Assembly (NCBI GenBank): GCA_013289445.1
Contig: JABCZZ010000004.1
Span: 8,290 to 69,041, forward strand
Origin: Alphaproteobacteria bacterium
Lineage (GTDB): Bacteria; Pseudomonadota; Alphaproteobacteria; Rickettsiales; JABCZZ01
Direction of reading: 5' to 3'
DNA: 60,752 nucleotides
How positions within the stretch are numbered: position 1 is the stretch's first letter; each line of letters starts with the position of its first letter. Below, piece after piece: positions 54,838 through 60,752 of this stretch. The notes below the pieces were generated by a model, which was given only the letters and a program-made list of their open reading frames with translations, was not told the DNA's origin and made no database searches. A program made the position numbers and the translations under genes.

Positions 54838-55239
54838 TTATCTTGCTGAGGATTTTGCCATAAAAGCATCGGACGCTTTTTTGATCACCGTGCGGATCGG
54901 TTTATTATGCGCATCTACATACACCACTTTATGTTCGATCTTAGCCGCTTCCTCACGTGTCATTTGTTCGAGCGAAAGAATAATAACCTTATCACCTGGC
55001 TGAAACAATCGCGCGGGACAGCCATTGAGGCAAATCTCGCCGGACGCGCGTTTGCCGGCAAGAGCATAGGTTTCCCAATGAACCGCGTTCGCCATACTAT
55101 TGATATGCAGTAGTTGAAAAGGCACGATTCCTGCAGCCGTCATAAGCACCGGGTCAATCGTAATACTGCCTTCATAGTCAAGCTTGGCAGCCGTTACGTT
55201 TACGCAATGTAATTTACCCGTGCACACAGTAACAGACAT
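54838..55239 (-). CDS. panD: Aspartate 1-decarboxylase-like (PanD) protein
   Basis: 133 residues. PanD is made as a proenzyme that self-cleaves at Gly24-Ser25 to form a pyruvoyl cofactor. Here K-L-H with Lys9, the cleavage motif YEGS with Gly24/Ser25, and Thr57/Tyr58 in WETYALAG are at the same numbers as in E. coli PanD. However, position 54, an Arg that binds the substrate carboxylate in E. coli, is His. Self-cleavage is therefore likely, while the substrate might not be simple aspartate. There is no panB/panC nearby. AAGGAG lies before the ATG. Convergent with the large TPR/ATP-grasp/PLP gene. Confidence 0.85.
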   Translation of the reverse strand: MSVTVCTGKLHCVNVTAAKLDYEGSITIDPVLMTAAGIVPFQLLHINSMANAVHWETYALAGKRASGEICLNGCPARLFQPGDKVIILSLEQMTREEAAKIEHKVVYVDAHNKPIRTVIKKASDAFMAKSSAR

Positions 55240-55307
55240 AACTACTCCTTGTGAAAGCGCTATACGATATCACCGCACCCTAAGCATGCAAATATAGCGC
55301 ATCATGC

Positions 55308-55847
55308 TTACAGCGAGTCAACAATCGAATTGACGAATTGGGAAAGGGTTTGAGAAGTATTGCTCGCCGGAAGTGTAATTGAAGTGGGGCTTGTAAGCGT
55401 TTGTGCGGCCAATATTCCCATGCCGAAACTGGCAGTGCCGCTGTTATCTCCTAACTCGCCGGCTAATGAGTTGAAAACAGGGCCAAGCGAGCTTGCGGCA
55501 TCAGTGGAATATGGGCTTTCGTCCGCACCCGAAGTACCGTCAAGGGCGCCGAAACTATTGATGCTTGCGATCATGGATTCATAGGCGCTTTGCACACTGT
55601 CGCCAGTGGCCATGGTAACGCTGGCAATGCCGTCGCCTGCCGCATTGTGGCCAGAAGTGTAGAGCAGGGCCTCGTCAGAATCGCTGCCGTCGGGATTGGC
55701 CTGCTGGTTTAAGGAAAGTTGAAATGATTCACCGTAGGTATCTTCCGGGGCAATTTTTACCAGCGTCGCATTAAGGCCAGATGCGTTGGGCGTCAAAGAC
55801 AACATATTGGAAAATAAAGATGAAACCAGGCTATTGATAGTTCCCAT
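55308..55847 (-). CDS. Ser/Ala/Gly-rich protein of unknown function
   Basis: 179 residues, rich in Ser, Ala, Gly, Asn and Thr, few Lys/Arg and no Cys, an acidic composition typical of secreted or surface proteins. No Sec signal is visible (start MGTINSLVSSLFSNMLSL). Segments ATLVKIAPEDTYGESFQLSL and SFGMGILAAQTLTSPTSI are the most ordered. The end SQTLSQFVNSIVDSL is amphipathic, as in some type I secretion substrates or hemolysin-like proteins, but no RTX repeats are present. The low-complexity style resembles 36157-36855. Family not recognised. Confidence 0.55.
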   Translation of the reverse strand: MGTINSLVSSLFSNMLSLTPNASGLNATLVKIAPEDTYGESFQLSLNQQANPDGSDSDEALLYTSGHNAAGDGIASVTMATGDSVQSAYESMIASINSFGALDGTSGADESPYSTDAASSLGPVFNSLAGELGDNSGTASFGMGILAAQTLTSPTSITLPASNTSQTLSQFVNSIVDSL

Positions 55848-56105
55848 GCGCGCCTCTGCTTCAAATAAAATATACCATCAGTAATTTATGCATTTATCGT
55901 GCCATGAAAATGATCGCACGATCTGATATCAGATTGGCGAAACTATTCGCAGCCACAAATACCGATACGAATGAAGAAGTATAGCGACTTTATTCGCTCC
56001 CGTATTTTGTTAGCAATTTAACAACAAAGGGCTAATATCCCTTTGATCTCCGCAATAGCTCGCTATATTATCTTTAACGCTTCAACAAACTGAAAGGAAC
56101 TTCCA

Positions 56106-56462
56106 ATGGCTGCAGCTAAAAAATCCTCTAGTGCTCCCGTGCGTCCCATTAAAGAAAAACTGACCAAGTCGGGCTTAATCAGCCTGATTGCAGAAAAGAA
56201 CGGTCTTACCCGCAAACAGGTCACCGATGTGCTGAGCTCTCTGGAGCATGTGATGTACGGATCGGTGCATCCGAGCGGCTCGGGTGAATTCATTCTTCCC
56301 GGCATTTTGAAAATCGTACTGCGCAAGGTTCCTGCCCGCAAAGCCGGCACGCTGATTCGCAATCCGGCCACCGGCGAAATGATGAAAGCCGCCGCCAAAC
56401 CCGCTTCCGTTCGTGTTAAGCTGCGCGCCTTGTCAAAACTGAAGGCCGCCGCAGTTCGCTAA
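56106..56462 (+). CDS. HU-family DNA-binding protein
   Basis: 118 residues: a basic Ala/Lys/Ser/Pro N-terminal arm (about 1-17), an HU/IHF core (KLTKSGLISLIAEKNGLTRKQV, then GSGEFILPGILKIVLRKVPARKAG and RNPATGEMMKAAAKPASVRVK) and an Ala/Lys-rich tail. The core lacks the compact GFG in the usual place but keeps the beta-arm RNPATGE. It is a nucleoid protein of the type found in many alphaproteobacteria. AAGGAA lies before the ATG. A strong terminator follows 22 bp after the stop. Divergent from the gene at 55308 across a 258 bp gap in which I see no other gene. Confidence 0.9.
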   Translation: MAAAKKSSSAPVRPIKEKLTKSGLISLIAEKNGLTRKQVTDVLSSLEHVMYGSVHPSGSGEFILPGILKIVLRKVPARKAGTLIRNPATGEMMKAAAKPASVRVKLRALSKLKAAAVR

Positions 56463-56484
56463 ATTCTAAGCGAATAGCACATAC

Positions 56485-56525
56485 AAATCCCTGCTCCGGA
56501 TCATCTCTGGAGCAGGGATTTTTTA
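56485..56525 (+). terminator. Rho-independent terminator after HU gene
   Basis: AAATCCCTGCTCC (56485-56497) pairs perfectly with GGAGCAGGGATTT (56509-56521) around an 11-base loop, then TTTTAT. It may work in both directions, as the convergent merR gene ends at 56547. Confidence 0.92.
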
Positions 56526-56546
56526 TATGCGAATGAGAAAAGAAAA

Positions 56547-56942
56547 TTACAGCAGCGCGTTTAGCATCGATTTGAGGACACGCAGTTCGCTGGCAAGTAT
56601 CTTGGGATTGGCCTTGGATTTTTTGGAAGCAGGCCGCGCGGTGGCGTCGAGCACTTTCTCGTCCTTGCCTTTCACCACTTTCTTTGCGCCTTTGATGGTA
56701 TAGCCCTGTGCGTAGAGCAATGCTTTTATCTTACGCAGCAGATCAATGTCCTCGGGCCGGTAATAACGCCGCCCGCCACGCATGCGTGAAGGCTTTACCT
56801 GCGGGAAATGACTCTCCCAGAACCGCAGCACATGCTGTGGCACTCCCAGTTCGTCAGATACTTCGCTGATGGTTTTATAGGCACCGTCCGCCTTGCGCGA
56901 TGCCTCTGCATTCGGAGCATTAAGCAGTTCAAATTGAGCCAC
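56547..56942 (-). CDS. MerR-family regulator at the ihfA-fabH locus
   Basis: 131 residues. N-terminal winged helix [22 protein letters not shown] and [37 protein letters not shown] in the MerR order. The C-terminal tail is short and Lys/Ala-rich without metal-binding Cys, unlike metal-responsive MerR proteins. The same gene follows ihfA in most alphaproteobacteria; its regulon is not clear. It has a 50 bp gap from ihfA, on the same strand. Confidence 0.92.
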   Translation of the reverse strand: MAQFELLNAPNAEASRKADGAYKTISEVSDELGVPQHVLRFWESHFPQVKPSRMRGGRRYYRPEDIDLLRKIKALLYAQGYTIKGAKKVVKGKDEKVLDATARPASKKSKANPKILASELRVLKSMLNALL

Positions 56943-56992
56943 GTTTGCTCCTTGTCACTGACCCGTTGCCGTCGCTAAGCGACCGGCGGCTA

Positions 56993-57301
56993 TTACTTCT
57001 TGGTCGCGAGCGAGTCGTTAACGTCTTTCTTGAGGATATTCGACGCGTTAAACGACAGCACCGTGCGCGGAGTGATGGGCACTTCCACACCGGTTTTCGG
57101 ATTGCGGCCGATGCGCTGCTTTTTCTTGCGCAGGCTGAAGGTTCCAAACGAAGAAAGCTTTACCGTCTCGCCGGCGGCAAGTGACTCAATCACTTCCTCA
57201 ATAACGGCATCGACAATGGTGGTGGCTTCCGACAGCGACAAACCGATTTCACGGTAAACGCTGGCACTTAAATCAGCACGGGTGAGGGTTTTGTTGTTCA
57301 T
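56993..57301 (-). CDS. ihfA: Integration host factor alpha subunit
   Basis: 102 residues: KTLTRADLSASVYREIGLS, ESLAAGETVKLSSFGTFSLRKKKQR and the DNA-intercalating arm IGRNPKTGVEVPITPRTVLSF. The arm sequence RNPKTG-x-E-V-P-I separates IhfA from HU and IhfB. With IhfB it bends DNA at specific sites. It follows fabH by 43 bp. Confidence 0.96.
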   Translation of the reverse strand: MNNKTLTRADLSASVYREIGLSLSEATTIVDAVIEEVIESLAAGETVKLSSFGTFSLRKKKQRIGRNPKTGVEVPITPRTVLSFNASNILKKDVNDSLATKK

Positions 57302-57344
57302 GGCGTGTCTTCTTAAGTTGTTTATTATCCCTAATTTTTACCAC

Positions 57345-58319
57345 TTACCAACGCAGAATGCAAGCCCCCCAGGTAAGCCCGGCCCCCAGCGCCGGCAATA
57401 CCAGTAGCTGGCCCTGCTTAATCCTGCCGTCATCGGCTGCCAGACTCACCGCCAGCGGGATGGACGCCGCAGAGGTATTGGCATGATTCGCCACCGTCGA
57501 AATAAGCTTGTCCTCGCCTATCCCCAGCCGCTTGGCTACGCCAGCCAGAATGCGGTTATTGGCCTGATGCGGGATCATCCAGTCCATGTCTTTGGTGGCA
57601 AGGCCCAGTGTTTTTAATCCTTCTTCAACGACATCGGCCATTTTGGCGACGGCGTGGCGGAATACTTCTTTGCCTGCCATGGTGACCGTGCCGGCAGTGC
57701 CTGAGGAGCCGATGCCGCCATTGGTACGCAATATGGCATTATACTGCCCGTCGGAATAAAGGCTGGTAAACAGTACGCCGCGATCGGAAGACTTGCCTTT
57801 GCCTTCTGCGCTTTCGAGCACAAACGCTGCCGCACCATCGCCAAACAGAATGCAGGTCGAGCGATCTTTCCAGTCGAGAATGCGCGAATATTTTTCCGCG
57901 CCGATGACCAGCACGCGTTTTGCCTGACCGCTGCGGATGAAGGTGTCGGCCGTGGCCACGGCGTAGACAAACCCCGAGCAGGCCGCATTGATATCAAACG
58001 CAGCGCCGCGCGTCATGCCAAGCACATGCTGAATCTTGGTGGCAGTCGCGGGCATTGTTTCATCCGGCGTGGTGGTGGCAAGAATGATGAGATCGATCTC
58101 ATCTGCGGCAAGGCCAGCCTTGGCAAGCGCCGTTTGCGCAGCCTTAGCGCCCATCTGCGATGTCAGCTCATTGTCTGCGGCCACATGGCGCTGCTTAATC
58201 CCGGTGCGCTCCTGAATCCAGGCATCGCTGGTATCGATCTTCTTTTCCAGATCACTATTAGTGAGGATCTGCTTAGGCAAATAAATGCCGTAGCCCCTGA
58301 CTATCGAGCGCAGCGTCAT
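57345..58319 (-). CDS. fabH: Beta-ketoacyl-ACP synthase III
   Basis: 324 residues. It starts fatty-acid synthesis by condensing acetyl-CoA with malonyl-ACP. The thiolase-fold active site is complete: Cys in INAACSGFVYA (about 113), His in MIPHQANNRI (about 250) and Asn in VANHANTSAAS (about 280). The C-terminal GAGLTWGACILRW is typical. It follows plsX by two bases. Confidence 0.97.
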   Translation of the reverse strand: MTLRSIVRGYGIYLPKQILTNSDLEKKIDTSDAWIQERTGIKQRHVAADNELTSQMGAKAAQTALAKAGLAADEIDLIILATTTPDETMPATATKIQHVLGMTRGAAFDINAACSGFVYAVATADTFIRSGQAKRVLVIGAEKYSRILDWKDRSTCILFGDGAAAFVLESAEGKGKSSDRGVLFTSLYSDGQYNAILRTNGGIGSSGTAGTVTMAGKEVFRHAVAKMADVVEEGLKTLGLATKDMDWMIPHQANNRILAGVAKRLGIGEDKLISTVANHANTSAASIPLAVSLAADDGRIKQGQLLVLPALGAGLTWGACILRW

Positions 58320-58321
58320 AC

Positions 58322-59386
58322 TTATTCACTTTTCTCATCGCTGGGTGGTACAGGGGTAGGCACCGAAAGAGAGAATTTCAGTTCTTCGAGAATTTTATGG
58401 TTGATGCGGCTGCTGGCAAGTTCGACCGCCACACGTATCGCAAAATAGAAACTATAGCCGTCGGCTGAGCCGTGGCTCTTCACGGCAATGCCATTGAGCC
58501 CCAGGAACATGGCGCCGTTGCGCCGTCTGGGGTCGAGCGACTTGCGCAGCCGCGCCATGGCGGGCTTGGCAAGCAGGTAGCCCAGTTTTGAGCCCAGCGA
58601 ACTGGTAAAGGCATTCTGCACATAGCGGCTGACCATGCGGCCGATGCCTTCGGCAGTCTTAAGCGCAACATTGCCGGTGAAACCGTCGGTTACCACTACA
58701 TCGACAGTGCCGTTGGCAATATCATCGCCTTCGACGAAGCCGTGAAAGTTAAGACCCAGATCGGGATTGCGCAGAATCTGCGCAGCGAGTTTGACCTCTT
58801 CATTGCCCTTCATTTCCTCTGAGCCGACATTGAGCAGGCCGATTTTTGGGCTCTGCAGTGAGAGCACAGCGCGCGCGAACGCATCGCCCATGATGGCAAA
58901 CTGCACAAGATCATTAGGATCGCATTCAACATTGGCGCCCAGATCGAGCATCACGCAATCGCCTTTGACGGTCGGCACGAGCGCGGCAATCGCCGGGCGC
59001 GAAATACCGGGCAATGTTCTGAAAACGATTTTCGCCATCGCCATCAGCGCGCCGGTATTGCCGGCAGAAACAGTGCAGTGCGCTTTGTCCTCTTTCACCG
59101 CATCTATCGCAAGGCGCATGCTCGACTGTCCGCCGCGGCGCAGCGCGACGGAAGGCTTGTCATGCGGAGCTACCAACACATCGGTATGGACAATCTCAGA
59201 AAAATCCTCGACCGGAGGAAATAATTTGAACAAGGGTTCAATCTTGGCGCGATCGCCAAAGAAAATAAAATGGAGGTTATCGTATTTGCGCAATGCAAGC
59301 TGCGCGCCTTCTACCACGCAGGCTGGGGCGTTGTCGCCGCCCATGGCATCGAGTGCAATCGTGAGAGTGGAGGCGGACAAGATCAC
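58322..59386 (-). CDS. plsX: Phosphate acyltransferase PlsX
   Basis: 354 residues. It converts acyl-ACP to acyl-phosphate for phospholipid synthesis. Motifs: IALDAMGGDNAP at the N-terminus, ALRRGGQSSMRLAID, SAGNTGALMA, LDLGANVECDP, NVGSEEMKGNE and VTDGFTGNVALKTAEG. The C-terminal tail is Ser/Pro-rich. Normal operon place between rpmF and fabH. Confidence 0.97.
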   Translation of the reverse strand: MILSASTLTIALDAMGGDNAPACVVEGAQLALRKYDNLHFIFFGDRAKIEPLFKLFPPVEDFSEIVHTDVLVAPHDKPSVALRRGGQSSMRLAIDAVKEDKAHCTVSAGNTGALMAMAKIVFRTLPGISRPAIAALVPTVKGDCVMLDLGANVECDPNDLVQFAIMGDAFARAVLSLQSPKIGLLNVGSEEMKGNEEVKLAAQILRNPDLGLNFHGFVEGDDIANGTVDVVVTDGFTGNVALKTAEGIGRMVSRYVQNAFTSSLGSKLGYLLAKPAMARLRKSLDPRRRNGAMFLGLNGIAVKSHGSADGYSFYFAIRVAVELASSRINHKILEELKFSLSVPTPVPPSDEKSE

Positions 59387-59400
59387 GCCCTCTGACGTAG

Positions 59401-59583
59401 TTACTTATTCACCCGGGCGGTCGTCACCTGGCGGCCCTTATAATGGCCATCGGGGGACACATGGTGCGGGCGCTTGAGCTCACCTGAGGTCTTGTCTTCT
59501 ACCACGTTGACGCGGTTCAGCGCGTTGTGAGAACGGCGCATGCCCCGGCAGGATTTGCTGGTTTTCGCTTTGGGTACAGCCAT
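59401..59583 (-). CDS. rpmF: 50S ribosomal protein L32
   Basis: 60 residues: [20 protein letters not shown], then the [20 protein letters not shown] block. This is the Cys-poor version of L32 (one Cys), typical of alphaproteobacteria. It starts the plsX-fabH-ihfA-merR run. The yceD gene that often lies upstream is absent here; instead a divergent J-protein gene starts 204 bp away. Confidence 0.96.
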   Translation of the reverse strand: MAVPKAKTSKSCRGMRRSHNALNRVNVVEDKTSGELKRPHHVSPDGHYKGRQVTTARVNK

Positions 59584-59787
59584 GACGAGATTCCTTCTTC
59601 GGCTAATATATTGAATTACAAAGATTCCTGAAGGAATCGCTGTAAAGGGGCGTAGCCATACGCTAATTTGGCTTTCCCGTCAATAGGCTGATAGGGGCTA
59701 AACTTAACGGAATTGTAACAAACCCGGCGTATGATTTTGCTATATTCAGCTATAGAGACGTATCTGCACCCTTAATATACGGAAAAT

Positions 59788-60354
59788 ATGGGCAATGGCT
59801 TTCATAAAAGAGACTATTACGAGGTGCTGGGCGTTGAGCGCACGGATGCCCATAAAACCATTCAAAGTGCCTTCCGTAAACTGGCGCGGCAATTTCACCC
59901 CGATAAAAACGGCGGTAAGTCAAAGGCAGAAATAGCTGCCGCAGAAGAAAAATTCAAAGAAATTGGCGAAGCCTGGGAAGTGCTGGGCGACGCAGCCAAA
60001 AGAAAAAGATATGACAGCTATGGCCATAGCGCTTTTGGCACCTCTGCCGCCAGTGCAGGTAGAGCGGGGGGTAAAGAATGGTGGGAAGACTTTGAAAAGC
60101 GTGGCGGACGCGCGGGCAAAGGGAAAGCACCCCCCTTTGCTTTTCCCAAAGTAGAGGTGGGCGCCTTTTTTGCCGTGGTCGGCACCTGGTTCATATCGCA
60201 TGCCAATAAAAATATCCGGCACAAGAAACAGGAAGGCCAGGAGGTGAAATGGACCGACTGGGCTTACATGGGAGCGGCGGGTGCACTCACCGTCGGCGGC
60301 GTGCTCTATGCCGCCTATGCCTTCCGCAAGAATCCCCAACAGTATTTTATGTAG
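59788..60354 (+). CDS. J-domain protein with C-terminal membrane segments
   Basis: 188 residues. J domain at about 8-80 ([17 protein letters not shown] in [26 protein letters not shown]), a Gly/Ala/Ser-rich linker, and two hydrophobic stretches (about 118-132 [16 protein letters not shown]; 155-172 [20 protein letters not shown]). The end RKNPQQYFM is polar. It probably recruits DnaK to the inner membrane. There is no zinc finger or C-terminal barrel. The 204 bp gap before it shows only AT-rich promoter-like DNA (TATATT, TATAGA around 59741-59756). It overlaps the mutS end by 8 bp. Confidence 0.85.
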   Translation: MGNGFHKRDYYEVLGVERTDAHKTIQSAFRKLARQFHPDKNGGKSKAEIAAAEEKFKEIGEAWEVLGDAAKRKRYDSYGHSAFGTSAASAGRAGGKEWWEDFEKRGGRAGKGKAPPFAFPKVEVGAFFAVVGTWFISHANKNIRHKKQEGQEVKWTDWAYMGAAGALTVGGVLYAAYAFRKNPQQYFM

Positions 60355-60577
60355 CTTTAAGCTTGTAAAGCCACTCAAGCGCATCCTTGGGCGTGAGTTC
60401 GTCGAGACGAATCTCAGCAAGCAACGCTACCAACTTTGATGCTTGCCCATCTTCTTTCGCCGGCGCAGCATGAAACAGCGGCAGATCATCGGCAAGTTTC
60501 TGCGTCACCCGCCTGCCCTGCGTCTCCTCGAGCCTTTCTAACACCTGCCCTGCCCGCGTAAGCACCGCTTCAGGTAA
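60347..60577 (-). pseudogene. mutS: C-terminal piece of MutS, broken at its 5' side
   Basis: The minus-strand frame shows the C-terminus of the mismatch-repair ATPase: LPEAVLTRAGQVLERLE, a linker with ADDLPLFH, and the final helix-turn-helix LDELTPKDALEWLYKLK. MutS homology runs back to the Leu codon at 60577-60575, where an in-frame TGA (60580-60578) follows at once. A complete MutS would continue for some 800 residues upstream. The rest of the visible mutS sequence starts at 60578 but on the other strand. Confidence 0.8.
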
Positions 60578-60752
60578 TCACGCAAGCTTAAGGACTATTA
60601 CCGTATGGAGGCGCTAGATGCGCTGGGTGAACTCACGCGTGCCGATATGGCGGCGTCTGGGGCGCTCATTGAATATGTAACGCTGACGCAAAAGACGCAT
60701 CTGCCGCGCCTGGATATGCCGCGCAAGCAGGCGAGCGCTGAAACGATGGCCA
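60578..60752 (+). pseudogene. mutS: Internal piece of MutS on the opposite strand
   Basis: The plus-strand frame from 60578 reads SRKLKDYYRMEALDALGE, then LTRADMAASGALIEYVTLTQ and KTHLPRLDMPRK, and stays open to the window end. This is the domain II/III join of MutS (the AxGALxxYxxxTQ pattern). It directly abuts the C-terminal piece on the minus strand, so the two cannot be one gene in this arrangement. Whether the gene continues past the window cannot be seen. Confidence 0.8.

Overview
The window reads as a piece of an alphaproteobacterial chromosome. Three blocks point that way: peptidylprolyl isomerase-trpE-(SGNH)-trpG-trpD divergent from tpiA-secG-pyrG-kdsA-eno; the rpmF-plsX-fabH-ihfA-merR block; and a short Lys/Ala-rich HU protein. 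Genus cannot be fixed from the sequence. No rRNA, CRISPR array or intact transposase/integrase was seen; there is one tRNA, tRNA-Pro(GGG).

Layout. (1) 1-11.7 kb: housekeeping genes, with an SGNH-hydrolase-like gene inserted between trpE and trpG. (2) 11.7-35.9 kb: a roughly 24 kb accessory block starting at the 3' end of tRNA-Pro and bounded by two imperfect ~165 bp direct repeats (11778-11941 and 35745-35909) that both begin with the terminal CGACCA of the tRNA. It looks like a stress/low-oxygen island. It holds two histidine kinases, a receiver, a truncated receiver, a Crp/Fnr regulator, CbpA/CbpM-type chaperones, a plasma-membrane H+-ATPase-type P-ATPase, the leftward run fabI, maoC-pta fusion, ackA, phaB, phaC, and many small stress proteins (CsbD-like, YflT-like, CBS, DUF465-like, SYLF). 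Six TTGA-N6-TCAA boxes, nearly all about 41 bp before a plausible start of transcription, tie it together as a Crp/Fnr regulon, and a second 20 bp element precedes three leftward stress genes. (3) 35-36 kb: a scar region with a 30-codon remnant of a second kdpE, a tandem repeat and an AT-rich inverted repeat. (4) 36-50 kb: a hypothetical protein, a nucleotidyltransferase/type IV pilin in-frame fusion, two outer-membrane proteins and a complete kdpFABCDE potassium-uptake operon with two genes too small for usual ORF cut-offs. (5) 50-56 kb: an MHS-type transporter, a lipoprotein, a 991-residue TPR/ATP-grasp/PLP-fold protein facing a panD-like gene with an altered active-site residue, and a hypothetical protein. 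(6) 56-60.7 kb: HU, merR, ihfA, fabH, plsX, rpmF, a membrane-anchored J protein and two pieces of mutS in opposite orientation, which mark an inversion or an assembly join at 60577/60578.

How the genes fit together (inference). The island could let the cell ride out low oxygen or acid. Reducing power would go into polyhydroxybutyrate (PhaB/PhaC), ATP would come from acyl-phosphate (Pta-like/AckA), protons would be exported by the P-ATPase, and proteins protected by CbpA/CbpM. Control would be by the island's Crp/Fnr protein and two-component parts. The best candidates for something undescribed are the TPR/ATP-grasp/PLP protein, the nucleotidyltransferase-pilin fusion, and the duplicated divergent promoter modules of the island.
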